Made by a program: the position numbers and the translations under genes. 64,000 nt of DNA from the NCBI GenBank assembly GCA_019114985.1, contig DXEM01000019.1, positions 35,490 through 99,489 of the forward strand. Reading direction: 5' to 3'. The notes beneath the pieces are model-generated. The model did not search any database. It was not told the DNA's origin and worked only from the letters and a program-made list of their open reading frames with translations. Shown here in pieces: positions 27,980-37,997 of the stretch; the stretch's first letter is position 1; every line of letters starts with the position of its first letter. The stretch comes from Candidatus Anaerostipes excrementavium. GTDB taxonomy: Bacteria > Bacillota > Clostridia > Lachnospirales > Lachnospiraceae.

Positions 27980-30223
27980 TCATGAAAACGGGATTTCCCC
28001 TTCTTCCTCTGCAATCTCTAAGATCCTCTTGGAAAGTGTCGAATACCTTTTTTGTTCGTTGACATTTTGTATCATGGTATTGACCGTCCCTCGGTCTCCG
28101 ACGATGGTCAGACAATTTCTTGCCCTTGTCACACCGGTGTAGAGAAGATTTCGATGAAACAAAACCCTTGGACCGGCAAGCAGCGGCATAATAACTGCCG
28201 GATATTCACTTCCCTGAGACTTATGTATGGTAATCGCATAGGCCAGCTCCAATTCATCCAGCATTGCATATCCATACTGCACTTCCCTGGCATCATCGAA
28301 TACAACGGTCACCTTTTCCGTAAAATCATTAATTTCCGTAATCTTCCCAATGTCTCCGTTAAATACACCGACTCCTTTATCGATCGTAAACCCTTTTGGA
28401 TTACGGATTTCCCATTCCATCTGATAATTGTTCTTGATCTGCATGACCTTATCCCCTTCTCTGAATGTTCCGGAAGCCGTATCTTTCTCTTCTTTTTCCG
28501 GATCCGGCGGGTTTAAGTACTGCTGCAGGATCTGATTCAGGCGCTCTACTCCCAGTTCTCCCTTACGCATCGGTGTAAGAACCTGTATCTCATAGGGATC
28601 GGCATGGACATATCCCGGAAGCTTATCCCGAATCAAATAAACAATCACACCTAAAACGTCCTGGACAGAGTTCCTCTGCAGGAAGAAAAAATCTTTGCTT
28701 CTATTATCCAATTCGATACTTCGTCCCTGATGGATCAGATGAGCATTGCGCACAATATGGCTTCCTTCTTCCTGACGAAAGATTTGATTTAACTCTACCA
28801 CTTTAAATACCTTGGAAGCAATCATGTCTTTTAATACGTTTCCCGCTCCGATGGAAGGCAGCTGATTGGCATCACCGACAATGACCAGACGAGTCCCCGG
28901 AACCATCGCCTGCAAAAGAGCGTTCATCAAATAGAGATCTACCATGGACATCTCATCAATAATGATCACATCGGTTTCCAAAGGATTCCCGGCATTGCGT
29001 TCAAAAGCCATCCCCATTCGATCCATCTCTTCTTTTGCCTCTCCATTAAGTTCCAACATACGATGGATTGTCATTGCTTCATATCCGGTCGCCTCTGTCA
29101 TCCGCTTTGCAGCTCTTCCGGTCGGAGCTGCCAGACGAATATCCAGGCCTTCTTTTTCAAAGTACTGAATCATCCCATTGATCGTTGTTGTTTTTCCGGT
29201 TCCCGGCCCACCGGTCAAGATGACAATGCTGTGGCTTGCAATCGCCTCAATTGCCTCTTTCTGCTTCTCTGCAAAAGTAATCTGTTCCGCCTCTTCTATA
29301 CGGCCGATCATCGTCTCAATCTCCGAAATAGATACATCATAAGACATGTTAAGCTCACACAACATCCTTGCCGTATTCATCTCCATATGATACTGGGCGG
29401 CTCCGTAGATCCGAACTTCGTCTTCTTCCTTTATGACGATCTTTTGCTCAATCATCATCTCCAGCAGATGTTCTTCCACCGCTTCTTCCGAAACATTCAA
29501 AGTGTAGGCCGCATTGCGGCATAAAATGTGTTTTGGAAGATAAATATGCCCTTCGTTCAGCGCCCTCATCAACGTATAGAAAATGCCTGAAATAATCCTG
29601 TAGTCAGAGTCGCTGCCGATGCCGACCCTTTTGGCAATCTCATCCGCAATCTTGAATCCGACCCCTGCGATATCATCTGTCATGCGATAAGGATTTTCCC
29701 GAATGACCGTATACATCTGATCCCCATATTCCTTATAAATCTTGACTGCAAGGTTATTATTGATGCCATAACCAGACAAAAACATCATCGCCTGACGCAT
29801 TTCCTGTTTTTCACTAAATTCAACAGCAATGGTTCTCGCCTTTTTCTCTGTGATGCCTTTCACTTCCGCCAAACGCTCCGGTTCTTCTTCAATGATGCGG
29901 AAAGTATCCATCTTAAATTTTTTCGTAATTCTTTTTGCGATTGCCGGTCCTACTCCTTTGATCGCTCCGGAGCCAAGGTAACGTTCCATACTTTCCACAT
30001 CGCCCGGAGCCGTAATCTCATAATTCTTCATCTGGAATTGAGGCCCATGAACCGGATGATCCACATATTCTCCTTCCAAAGAGACATATTCCCCTTCGTT
30101 CAAAAAAGGAAACAGTCCAACCACCGTTTCCTCTTCTCCGTCCAGATCCAGACTGAGAACCGTATATCCATTTTTATCATTTCGAAAACGAATATGATCC
30201 ACATATCCTTCCAAATGCCTCAT
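27980..30223 (-). CDS. recD2: RecD2-type DNA helicase
   Basis: SF1B 5'-3' helicase (747 aa), the form found in bacteria where RecD is not part of RecBCD. An N-terminal OB-like domain and tandem helix-hairpin-helix region (GVGPAIAKRI, GITEKKARTI) precede Walker A GGPGTGKTTT (about 339-348), DEMSMVD (Walker B), and the C-terminal IHKSQGSEYPAV and YTGVTRAR helicase motifs. Function: genome maintenance and fork processing. Upstream of it is the mreB terminator. Confidence 0.95.
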   Translation of the reverse strand: MRHLEGYVDHIRFRNDKNGYTVLSLDLDGEEETVVGLFPFLNEGEYVSLEGEYVDHPVHGPQFQMKNYEITAPGDVESMERYLGSGAIKGVGPAIAKRITKKFKMDTFRIIEEEPERLAEVKGITEKKARTIAVEFSEKQEMRQAMMFLSGYGINNNLAVKIYKEYGDQMYTVIRENPYRMTDDIAGVGFKIADEIAKRVGIGSDSDYRIISGIFYTLMRALNEGHIYLPKHILCRNAAYTLNVSEEAVEEHLLEMMIEQKIVIKEEDEVRIYGAAQYHMEMNTARMLCELNMSYDVSISEIETMIGRIEEAEQITFAEKQKEAIEAIASHSIVILTGGPGTGKTTTINGMIQYFEKEGLDIRLAAPTGRAAKRMTEATGYEAMTIHRMLELNGEAKEEMDRMGMAFERNAGNPLETDVIIIDEMSMVDLYLMNALLQAMVPGTRLVIVGDANQLPSIGAGNVLKDMIASKVFKVVELNQIFRQEEGSHIVRNAHLIHQGRSIELDNRSKDFFFLQRNSVQDVLGVIVYLIRDKLPGYVHADPYEIQVLTPMRKGELGVERLNQILQQYLNPPDPEKEEKDTASGTFREGDKVMQIKNNYQMEWEIRNPKGFTIDKGVGVFNGDIGKITEINDFTEKVTVVFDDAREVQYGYAMLDELELAYAITIHKSQGSEYPAVIMPLLAGPRVLFHRNLLYTGVTRARNCLTIVGDRGTVNTMIQNVNEQKRYSTLSKRILEIAEEEGEIPFS

Positions 30224-30274
30224 TGCCCTTTACCTCATTCAGAAAATTTTCATCCGCGATCCTCTGCCGCCTAA

Positions 30275-30301
30275 AAAGGCCAGGATGAAATCCTGGCCTT
30301 T
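30275..30301 (-). terminator. Terminator of mreB
   Basis: AAAGGCCAGGAT and ATCCTGGCCTTT form a 12-base perfect stem with a three-base loop, then TTAGG. The U tract is partly inside the stem. Confidence 0.85.
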
Positions 30302-30313
30302 CAAACGTCTTTA

Positions 30314-31318
30314 TTATTTCTTTTTCTTGTCTTCTCCTGCAAGAAATTCGATATATTTTCCGGTACCAATAGCAACCGCAGTCAAAGGATCTTCTGCTGT
30401 CATTGTATTGATGCCTGTCTTTTCTTCAATCAATTCTTCCAATCCCTGAATCAAAGCTCCGCCGCCGGTCAGGACGATTCCGCGATCAGAAATATCTGCT
30501 GCCAGTTCAGGCGGAGTTCTCTCCAACACGTTATGAACTGCGTCTACGATCTGGTATGCAGGCTCTCTTAACGCCTCTTCTGTCTCTTCGGAAGTAACGG
30601 TTACTGTCTTTGGAAGTCCTGTCACAAGGTTTCTTCCACGTACATCCATCGTCAGATTTTCCGGACGTTTAAATACCGTACCGACATTGATCTTAATCTC
30701 TTCTGCTGTACGTTCTCCAATTAAAAGATTGTGTTTTTTGCGCATAAAACGAACGATCGCTTCGTCAAAGTCATCACCTGCGACCTTAATAGAGTTGCTT
30801 ACAACAACTCCGCCCAGAGAAATAACGGCAATATCCGCTGTTCCTCCTCCGATATCTACGATCATATTTCCACAAGGCTTGGAAATGTCGATTCCTGCTC
30901 CGATTGCTGCTGCAACCGGCTCTTCAATGATAGACACTTCTCTTGCTCCTGCCTGATAAGTTGCATCTTCTACTGCTTTTTTCTCTACTTCTGTCGCACC
31001 GCTTGGAACACATACGCTGATGCGCGGTTTTCTTCCGAATAAAGATTTTCCAACCGTGCGGTTGATAAAGTAGCTCAACATCTTCTCTGTTACGGTATAA
31101 TCAGAGATTACACCCTGACGAAGCGGACGAACCGCTACGATATTCCCCGGAGTTCTTCCCAGCATCAGACGTGCTTCCTCTCCGATTGCTTTAATCTTAT
31201 TCGTGTTTCTATCAAAAGCCACTACAGAAGGCTCTTTTAAAACAACGCCTTTTCCTTTAACATAGACTAAGACGCTGGCTGTTCCTAAATCAATTCCAAT
31301 ATCTGTTCCTGCTGCCAT
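30314..31318 (-). CDS. mreB: Rod-shape determining protein MreB/Mbl
   Basis: Actin-like filament protein that guides lateral wall synthesis (334 aa). GIDLGTASVLVYVKGKG (phosphate 1), IVDIGGGTADIAVISLGG (phosphate 2) and the C-terminal LTGGGALIQGLEE (adenosine) are intact. There is no mreC or mreD next to it, so it is likely the Mbl-type standalone copy. Own promoter and terminator. Confidence 0.95.
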   Translation of the reverse strand: MAAGTDIGIDLGTASVLVYVKGKGVVLKEPSVVAFDRNTNKIKAIGEEARLMLGRTPGNIVAVRPLRQGVISDYTVTEKMLSYFINRTVGKSLFGRKPRISVCVPSGATEVEKKAVEDATYQAGAREVSIIEEPVAAAIGAGIDISKPCGNMIVDIGGGTADIAVISLGGVVVSNSIKVAGDDFDEAIVRFMRKKHNLLIGERTAEEIKINVGTVFKRPENLTMDVRGRNLVTGLPKTVTVTSEETEEALREPAYQIVDAVHNVLERTPPELAADISDRGIVLTGGGALIQGLEELIEEKTGINTMTAEDPLTAVAIGTGKYIEFLAGEDKKKK

Positions 31319-31431
31319 GGTACTAATTTCCCCTTTCGATTTTTTCTCTTATTTCTTCTAACGTTTCTCTGCTATTCTTTCTTCTGTTCTTATTATGCTA
31401 TTGTTCAATTCTTCGTATACACACTCTCTTA

Positions 31432-31459
31432 ATTATAAACATTTCGACAGAAAATTCAA
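31432..31459 (-). promoter_or_regulatory. Promoter of mreB
   Basis: TTGAAT (31454-31459), 16 bases, TATAAT (31432-31437) on the minus strand. It begins about 37 bases past the stop of the upstream methyltransferase gene; the leader is about 105 bases without an obvious structure. Confidence 0.75.
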
Positions 31460-31495
31460 TCATTTTTTTGACATTCATGAAAAATTCATCAAAAA

Positions 31496-32359
31496 TTAAG
31501 ATTTCTCCCATCTTCCGGATGCGCCGCATGGAAGAACCAGACCGTTGGAAGTGACCGGAAGTCCGATTTCATCGGATATTACCTTGCCTCCGAACCGCTT
31601 TGTAATCTCGGTTTCCAACATATAAGTAAGTACCGCCGGCTGCAGTCCTGTGGTATAGGAATTGATCAAAAAGAATAATGGATCATCCGATAAAATGCGG
31701 CTGCACAGCTGAATAAAAGGATGAATCTTCTCTTCAATCTTCCAGATCTCTCCTTTTGGTCCTCTTCCATAAGAAGGAGGATCCATGATAATTCCATCAT
31801 AGTGATTGCCTCTGCGGATCTCCCGCTCTACAAATTTCACACAATCATCTACCAGCCAACGGATCGGACGTTCTCTAAGTTCGGACAGCTGTGCGTTTTC
31901 CTTTGCCCAATTTACCATTCCTTTGGAGGCATCTACATGGGTTACCTGTGCCCCGGCAGTTGCCGCCGCCAGAGTTGCGCCTCCGGTATAGGCAAACAAA
32001 TTCAGTACTTTGACCGGTCTCTTTGCATTTCGGATCTTCTCAGAAAACCAATCCCAATTCACTGCCTGTTCCGGAAACAATCCCGTATGTTTAAAACTAA
32101 ATGGCTGCAGATGAAATTTCAAGTCTTTGTAGTGAATATCCCATTTCTTCGGCAGATGGAAAAATTCCCATTCTCCTCCGCCCTTACGGCTTCTGTGATA
32201 ATGTCCGTTGGGACGCTTCCACTGTTTTAGCTTCTTTGGCGTATTCCACAAAACCTGAGGGTCCGGGCGTACAAGAATATAATCTCCCCAACGCTCCAGC
32301 TTCTCTCCTCCTGAGGTATCCAGTACTTCATAATCTTTCCATTGATCCGCAATCCACAT
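31496..32359 (-). CDS. Class I SAM-dependent methyltransferase, RlmI/RlmK-like
   Basis: 287 aa. The Rossmann motif is VLNLFAYTGGATLAAA (about 119-134), with DASKG next and the catalytic DPPSYGRGPKG (about 195-205), matching rRNA m5C/m2G methyltransferases of the RlmK/L/I group. There is no N-terminal PUA domain, so the exact target base cannot be assigned. The ribosome binding site is weak. Confidence 0.85.
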   Translation of the reverse strand: MWIADQWKDYEVLDTSGGEKLERWGDYILVRPDPQVLWNTPKKLKQWKRPNGHYHRSRKGGGEWEFFHLPKKWDIHYKDLKFHLQPFSFKHTGLFPEQAVNWDWFSEKIRNAKRPVKVLNLFAYTGGATLAAATAGAQVTHVDASKGMVNWAKENAQLSELRERPIRWLVDDCVKFVEREIRRGNHYDGIIMDPPSYGRGPKGEIWKIEEKIHPFIQLCSRILSDDPLFFLINSYTTGLQPAVLTYMLETEITKRFGGKVISDEIGLPVTSNGLVLPCGASGRWEKS

Positions 32360-32434
32360 ATGTTCTTCTCACTTTCCTTTATCTCTATGTTCCTAAACCA
32401 TCTCTCATGTTCTTCTTTTCCGTTCCTACATATT

Positions 32435-34546
32435 TTAACAACATCTCATAAAATTGCAAGATGATTTTTCATCTCTTTCCGCCAATTCCAGAACAACGAT
32501 GCTTCGTTCTTCCAGCCATATTTTGTTCTCATCATATACCCGGACATCTTTGTTCCACGCCGTATTGGATACAATCTGCCACTGCAGGTCTTTCGGCGCT
32601 CTCGGAAGTTCGATCGTATGCGGCTCCCAGTGCATGTTCATGCCGATATAGACAACCTCATCTTTTGTCTCTTCCTGATTCCTTCCTGCAAACATAACGC
32701 CCAGTACTCTGGAATCCTCTCCCTCGTCGGCTTCCCATGGGCGGATACCGTGAAAACTAATAGCAGGCCATCCAAGAAGGGCTGCCTTTGTATTCCTCCT
32801 TAGTACGCTGCGGCTTCTTCGGAAACGGATCATTTCCTTCGCATGCTGAAAAATATCCTGGTTTTCCTGCAGACGGTTCCAGTCAAGCCATGAAATCTTA
32901 TTATCCTGGCAATAAGGATTATTATTCCCAAACTGGGTATTACAAAATTCATCTCCCGAAAGAATCATCGGAACTCCTCGGCTGGTCATCAAGACAGAAA
33001 ATGCATTTTTGACCAGTTTTTTTCGCAGACGGTTCACTTCTTCCCTCTTTGTCTCCCCTTCCTCTCCGCAGTTCCAGCTGTTATTGTTGTTCTCTCCATC
33101 TGTGTTATTCCATCCATTGGCTTCGTTATGCTTTTGATTATAAGAATATAAATCCCATAGGGTAAACCCATCATGGCAGGTAATAAAGTTTACAGAAGCT
33201 TCATACCCTCGCAGGGATGGATCATACAAATCTCTGGATCCGGTTATACGCTCTGACACTGCCGGGATCATTCCTCCATCCCCTTTTAGGAACCTGCGCA
33301 GATCATCTCTGTATTTCCCATTCCATTCCGACCAGCGGTTCCAAGAAGGAAAACTTCCCACTTGATAAAGACCTCCCGCATCCCAAGCCTCCGCGATCAG
33401 CTTTACCTTTCCAAGGATCGGATCAAAGGCCAGCCGTTCCAAAAGCGGCGGTTTGCTCAAAGGCGTTCCATCCTCACTGCGTCCTAAAATCGAAGCTAAA
33501 TCAAAACGAAATCCATCGATCCGATATTCAATGACCCAGTACCTCAGACAGTCTAATATCATGTTCTGCACCACCGGATGATTGCAGTTTAAAGTATTGC
33601 CGCAGCCGCTGAAATTATAGTACTGACCATCGGCCGTCAGCATGTAATACACATTATTGTCCAACCCCTTAAAGGAAATCACCGGACCGTCCTGATTGCC
33701 TTCCGCTGTATGGTTGAACACAACGTCTAAAATGATTTCTATCCCTTCTTGATGCAGTCTTTTTATCAAACACTTCAGTTCATCCCCTTCACGATTGGAT
33801 TCTTTTTCCGAAGCATAGCTGGTATTCGGCGCAAAAAAGCCGATCGGATTATATCCCCAGTAATCCAATAGTCTCTCGCCGTTCACCACCCGGTTTTCTT
33901 TCGTTTCATCAAACTCAAAAATCGGCATTAATTCTACGGCATTCACGCCCAGCTCTTTTAAATACGGAATCTTTTCCTTAATTCCTTCAAACGTTCCCGG
34001 ATAACAGACACCTGAAGATGGATCCTTCGTAAACCCTCTGGTATGCAGTTCATAGATCACCAGATCTTCCATCGGGATCTCTTCCCTTCGATCTTCTCCC
34101 CAGTCAAAATCCGGAGCCACGACTCTGGCCCGATAGGCAAATCCATAATCCGGATGAACGCCCCATTTGCTCTGCCCTGTCACCGCTTTTGCATACGGAT
34201 CCAAAAGCAGCTGATTTTTATCAAACAATTGTCCTTTCCCGGGATCATACGGTCCATCAATCCGAAAGGCGTATTCAAACTCTGTAATATCCAGATCAAA
34301 GACGATCATGGAATAAACATGCCCAATCCGATATTCTTTCGGGAACGGAATGACTGCGTAGGGTTCTCTTGCTTCTCGCTCGAATAATACCAATTCACAG
34401 CTGCATCCGCCCTGTGTCTGTACCGTGAAGCTTACTCCGCCCGGAATCGCTACTGCGCCATTTTCCAGAAAAAAGCCCGGCCGGATCCGGAATCCGTCAT
34501 ACTCGTCTACCGGAATCAGCTGACTATTTTCTTTCATAATACTCAT
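32435..34546 (-). CDS. glgX: Glycogen debranching enzyme (GH13, GlgX/isoamylase type)
   Basis: 703 aa. Hydrolyses alpha-1,6 branches of glycogen or limit dextrins. A CBM48-like N-terminal domain (about 10-140) is followed by the GH13 barrel: DVVFNHTAEG, GFRFDLASILG (nucleophile Asp), AEAWDAGG (acid Glu) and FITCHDGFTLWD. ATG 34546 follows GGAGG by eight bases; the longer frame starts upstream with TTG and no site. No other glg genes lie nearby. Confidence 0.9.
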   Translation of the reverse strand: MSIMKENSQLIPVDEYDGFRIRPGFFLENGAVAIPGGVSFTVQTQGGCSCELVLFEREAREPYAVIPFPKEYRIGHVYSMIVFDLDITEFEYAFRIDGPYDPGKGQLFDKNQLLLDPYAKAVTGQSKWGVHPDYGFAYRARVVAPDFDWGEDRREEIPMEDLVIYELHTRGFTKDPSSGVCYPGTFEGIKEKIPYLKELGVNAVELMPIFEFDETKENRVVNGERLLDYWGYNPIGFFAPNTSYASEKESNREGDELKCLIKRLHQEGIEIILDVVFNHTAEGNQDGPVISFKGLDNNVYYMLTADGQYYNFSGCGNTLNCNHPVVQNMILDCLRYWVIEYRIDGFRFDLASILGRSEDGTPLSKPPLLERLAFDPILGKVKLIAEAWDAGGLYQVGSFPSWNRWSEWNGKYRDDLRRFLKGDGGMIPAVSERITGSRDLYDPSLRGYEASVNFITCHDGFTLWDLYSYNQKHNEANGWNNTDGENNNNSWNCGEEGETKREEVNRLRKKLVKNAFSVLMTSRGVPMILSGDEFCNTQFGNNNPYCQDNKISWLDWNRLQENQDIFQHAKEMIRFRRSRSVLRRNTKAALLGWPAISFHGIRPWEADEGEDSRVLGVMFAGRNQEETKDEVVYIGMNMHWEPHTIELPRAPKDLQWQIVSNTAWNKDVRVYDENKIWLEERSIVVLELAERDEKSSCNFMRCC

Positions 34547-34590
34547 AAACCCTTCCTCCAAATCCAATTTCAACGAAGTTTCCTATAGCG

Positions 34591-34628
34591 TTTTATTTCA
34601 TAGGGACGAAGTCTCCTATGAAATAAAA
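34591..34628. repeat. Perfect AT-rich inverted repeat upstream of glgX
   Basis: TTTTATTTCATAGG and its complement form a 14-base stem around a ten-base centre. It lies 45 bases upstream of the glgX start codon and just downstream of the terminator of the DUF815 gene. The position fits an operator or a leader hairpin for glgX. Confidence 0.55.
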
Positions 34629-34635
34629 TACAAAG

Positions 34636-34664
34636 GGGAAAGGATCCTTAACAAATCCTTTCCC
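34636..34664 (-). terminator. Terminator of the DUF815 ATPase gene
   Basis: GGGAAAGGAT and ATCCTTTCCC ten-base stem, then CTTTGTATTTTATTT on the minus strand. Confidence 0.85.
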
Positions 34665-34682
34665 TTCTCTTTTCTTCTTAAA

Positions 34683-35990
34683 TTATGCCTGGATGCCCAG
34701 CAGATGATTGATAAACTGCTGCGCAGTACGCCCTGAAATTCCTCCATGACTCAATTCCCATTTATTTGCTTCTTTGCATAGTGCCTCATCATCCATTTGA
34801 ATTCCTGCCTTATGCGCCAGCTCTGTCACAATATGGAAATACTCTTTCTGACTCGGCTTAGAATAACTGATCGTTACGCCAAAACGATTAACAAGAGATA
34901 ACTTCTCCTCCATCGTGTCAGATTTATGGATGCCATTATGATTCTCCACATCATCCCTGTCGCTCCATGTCTCTTTGATAATATGTCTTCTGTTGGATGT
35001 CGCATAAATCAGAATATTCTCCGGTTTTGTCTCGACTCCTCCTTCAATGACCGCTTTCAAGAATTTATATTCTACCTCAAATTCTTCAAAAGACAAATCA
35101 TCCATATAAATAATAAAGCGATAATTACGATTCTTAATCTTCGCGATCACATTTGACAAATCCTTAAATTGATGCTTGTATATCTCTATCATACGCAGTC
35201 CCTGATCATAATATTCATTGACAATCGCTTTGATACTTGTTGACTTACCAGTACCGCTGTCGCCGAATAACAGGACATTATTCGCCTTTCTTCCCTGGAC
35301 AAAGGCCTCTGTATTATCGACCAGCTTCTTCTTCTGGATCTCATATCCAACCAGATCAGACAAGACCACCTTATCCATGTTGTTAATCGCGCGGAATCGG
35401 ATATCGTGATTTCCGATCTCTTCAATTCGGAACGCCTTGTTCAGTCCAAACATTCCGACTCCATAGGCTTTGTAGAAATCTGTCACCATATCGAAAAATT
35501 CATTCTCGTCTTTCGCGGTCTCTAATTTGCTGCTTAAATTCCTTACTTTCTCGCTGACGTTCTTATTATACATCAGTTCCGGCTTTCCGATCGCCTTATA
35601 ATCAGAAATCCGGCTGAAACAATCGATACCAAGCTTTTCTTCTATCTTGGAAAAGTCATATTGAAATAATTCACGGAAGGCTTTAAAGTCACTTTTCGCA
35701 AAATAATTCACACTGCCCTCTTGTGCTCCGATCTTCTCACAGGTAATACTGAATGGATTCTCGTTGGTAATCAGCAAAAATGTCAGATAATTATGCCAGA
35801 GGTTCTGATCGAAAGCATAGTCTGTGGCAGTCTCAAGCAGCCTTTTGATCTGGCGAAAAACTCTGGTCGTCAGCACATCAACGCTCTGCGTCTCCTCGTC
35901 CATGCAGCGAAAAATATCACTTAGCTGCATCAAAATGGAGTCTTGATCCATATCGCCGTACATCAGTAATTTTGAAACTATTTTATACAT
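34683..35990 (-). CDS. DUF815-family AAA+ ATPase
   Basis: 435 aa. The N-terminal 200 residues are helical and unassigned; the DUF815 ATPase domain follows with Walker [14 protein letters not shown] (about 242-254), Walker [14 protein letters not shown] and the sensor ATSNRRH. Closest in pattern to the uncharacterised DUF815 ATPases. No partner gene is adjacent, so substrate is unknown. ATG 35990 is chosen over one 51 bases upstream because the predicted promoter would place the transcript start between them. Confidence 0.85.
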   Translation of the reverse strand: MYKIVSKLLMYGDMDQDSILMQLSDIFRCMDEETQSVDVLTTRVFRQIKRLLETATDYAFDQNLWHNYLTFLLITNENPFSITCEKIGAQEGSVNYFAKSDFKAFRELFQYDFSKIEEKLGIDCFSRISDYKAIGKPELMYNKNVSEKVRNLSSKLETAKDENEFFDMVTDFYKAYGVGMFGLNKAFRIEEIGNHDIRFRAINNMDKVVLSDLVGYEIQKKKLVDNTEAFVQGRKANNVLLFGDSGTGKSTSIKAIVNEYYDQGLRMIEIYKHQFKDLSNVIAKIKNRNYRFIIYMDDLSFEEFEVEYKFLKAVIEGGVETKPENILIYATSNRRHIIKETWSDRDDVENHNGIHKSDTMEEKLSLVNRFGVTISYSKPSQKEYFHIVTELAHKAGIQMDDEALCKEANKWELSHGGISGRTAQQFINHLLGIQA

Positions 35991-36017
35991 GTCTTTTCCC
36001 CAATCTATCCATCTTAA

Positions 36018-36045
36018 TTTATAAAATAATGCCAGAACCAAACAA
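36018..36045 (-). promoter_or_regulatory. Promoter of the DUF815 gene
   Basis: TTGTTT (36040-36045), 16 bases, TATAAA (36018-36023) on the minus strand. Confidence 0.55.
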
Positions 36046-36146
36046 GGCTCTTAACATAAGATGTTTCCATTATAACACTGCTGCGTTTATTTTTCATCGC
36101 ATAATTCCAAAATTCACATATAAATCACAGCAATTCAGACGCATTC

Positions 36147-37043
36147 TTACTGATCAAGCGCGGAAAATGCCAGGCACGCCGCCCCGATCAGTCCGCTGTC
36201 TTCCCCAAGAACCGCCGGTACGACATGAACATTTCCTTCCAATGCAGCATATACTTTTTCCTTTGTTCTCTTTTCTATTTCCTCTATAAATCCCGGTATT
36301 TTTAAAGCGACGCTTCCGCCCAGCACAAAAAGATCCGGATCCAAGACCCCGTATAAAATTCCAAGGAAACTGGATAAATACTCATACGCATCTTCCATAA
36401 TTTCTTGAGCCTTCTGATCTCCTTCTTTTCCCTTTTCATAGACTTCCCCGGCATGCTGTGCTCGGATTCCCATACCAGCTGCTCTTTTAACGATCGCTGT
36501 GCCGCTGGCAATGGATTCAATTGATCCTTTCTTCAAATCTCCCTGGGATGGACCATTCTTCCATAAAATAGAATTGGCCACTTCCTGGGCAAAGCCTCTG
36601 GAACCCCGGAAAATCTTGCCGCCTACACAAAATCCTGCGCCCACACCGGTGGAAATCGTCAGAAACTGTACATACTCTTTCCCTTTTCCCGCTCCTGTCA
36701 CAGCCTCCGCCAGACAAGCGAGATTTGCGTCGTTTTCCAGATAAACCTTCGTCCCTGTGATTTCTTCCAGAGAAGCTGTCAATTGGAAATGATGCCATCC
36801 GGGAAGATTCGGAGGCGTAAGAATCGTTCCGTTTATCAAATCCAACGGTCCCGGACAGGAAATACCGATTCCTTCGATCGGATATCCAAATTCCTGAATG
36901 ATATCCCGGATTTTCATAAGCGTTTCTTCCGGCTTCTCCTTGTTCGTAGAGAATTGTTCTCTTTTTATCATTTCGTACTTTTCATTGATCAGCGCCACCC
37001 TTGTATTGGTGCCGCCGACATCGATGCCTGCCGCATATTTCAT
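36147..37043 (-). CDS. ROK-family sugar kinase lacking the zinc motif
   Basis: 298 aa. ATP-dependent hexose kinase fold: AAGIDVGGTNTRVALI (about 4-19), the catalytic Asp in LENDANLACLAE, and STGVGAGFCVGG. The family's zinc signature (His, then CxCGxxGCxE) is absent: the corresponding segment reads GFAQEVANSI and GSIESIASGTA. Some ROK kinases, such as certain fructokinases and glucokinases, vary here. Last gene of the fructose-type PTS locus, separated from the aldolase by a hairpin. ATG 37043 follows GGGAGG. Confidence 0.88.
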   Translation of the reverse strand: MKYAAGIDVGGTNTRVALINEKYEMIKREQFSTNKEKPEETLMKIRDIIQEFGYPIEGIGISCPGPLDLINGTILTPPNLPGWHHFQLTASLEEITGTKVYLENDANLACLAEAVTGAGKGKEYVQFLTISTGVGAGFCVGGKIFRGSRGFAQEVANSILWKNGPSQGDLKKGSIESIASGTAIVKRAAGMGIRAQHAGEVYEKGKEGDQKAQEIMEDAYEYLSSFLGILYGVLDPDLFVLGGSVALKIPGFIEEIEKRTKEKVYAALEGNVHVVPAVLGEDSGLIGAACLAFSALDQ

Positions 37044-37072
37044 TGCCAAAACCTCCCTTGATAAAAAGGATA

Positions 37073-37090
37073 GGGCGGCTTATGCCGCCC
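37073..37090 (-). terminator. Attenuator-like hairpin between the aldolase and ROK genes
   Basis: GGGCGGC-ATAA-GCCGCCC, followed on the minus strand by TATCCTTTTTATC. It lies 20 bases after the aldolase stop and may lower expression of the ROK kinase relative to the upstream genes. Confidence 0.65.
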
Positions 37091-37109
37091 CATCCGGTGT
37101 CCTGTTCCC

Positions 37110-37979
37110 TTATTCATAATAATACTTTACTTTGTCTGCGGAATCAAATAATTCTATTTTTTCTCCAATCACCTTTTTGCACGCTTCGATTGGCTCTGGA
37201 TAGATTTCCAGCGGCTCACGATATTCCGGGTGAGCATTTAATACTTCGCGGCATTTCTCATAAAATGCGACTTTGATATCGCTGGAAATGTTGATCTTGG
37301 AGATTCCGATCTTAACAGCTTTGGCGATTTCCTCGTCTTTATTGCTGGAACCGCCATGAAGTACCAAAGGAATATCCAATGTATCTTTTAATGTCTGAAG
37401 GATATCCAGGCGCAGTTCCGGTTTCATATCGCTTGGGTAGATTCCATGGGCTGTTCCGATGGCAACCGCCAGGGTATCGATTCCTGTTTTTTCCACGAAA
37501 TCTTTTGCCTGCTCCGGATCTGTATAGATAATTCCAACGGTTCCTCCCTCAATGGAGTTTCCTGTCGTTCCAATCGTACCAAGCTCACTCTCTACAGATA
37601 CATTTGCCAGATGAGCAACCTCACATACCTTCTTTGTAATCTCAATATTTTCTTCGTATGGCAGTTTGGAAGCATCGATCATAACAGAAGTAAATCCTGC
37701 CTGAATCGCCCGAACTACCGTTTCATATTTGTCTCCATGATCCAGATGGATGACTACCGGCACGTCTGTCTTGGAAGCCTCATAAATCATGCTTTTGATC
37801 AGGCTTGTCTCTACAAAGTTAAATTCGTCCGGTGAGAGTTCCAGAATAACCGGACTCTTCATTTCTTTGACTTTCTGCATCACTGCTTTTAGCAGCTGAT
37901 CACTTCCAATGTTAAACGCAGGCACTGCAAAACCTTTCTCATCTGCCACCTTTAACAGTTCTTTCATGTTCATTAACAT
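37110..37979 (-). CDS. Class II ketose-bisphosphate aldolase, copy 1
   Basis: 289 aa. Zinc-dependent aldolase of the FbaA/GatY/KbaY family splitting fructose-, tagatose- or sorbose-bisphosphate to DHAP and glyceraldehyde-3-P. Ligands are seen in VVIHLDHGD (His, Asp), SVESELG (Glu), IGTAHGIYP (His) and PLVLHGGSS (His), and NISSD binds phosphate. ATG 37979 follows GAGGAG. Adjacent to a second aldolase with about 30-40% visible similarity by eye. Confidence 0.93.
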   Translation of the reverse strand: MLMNMKELLKVADEKGFAVPAFNIGSDQLLKAVMQKVKEMKSPVILELSPDEFNFVETSLIKSMIYEASKTDVPVVIHLDHGDKYETVVRAIQAGFTSVMIDASKLPYEENIEITKKVCEVAHLANVSVESELGTIGTTGNSIEGGTVGIIYTDPEQAKDFVEKTGIDTLAVAIGTAHGIYPSDMKPELRLDILQTLKDTLDIPLVLHGGSSNKDEEIAKAVKIGISKINISSDIKVAFYEKCREVLNAHPEYREPLEIYPEPIEACKKVIGEKIELFDSADKVKYYYE

Positions 37980-37997
37980 AATATGTATCTCCTCTTC

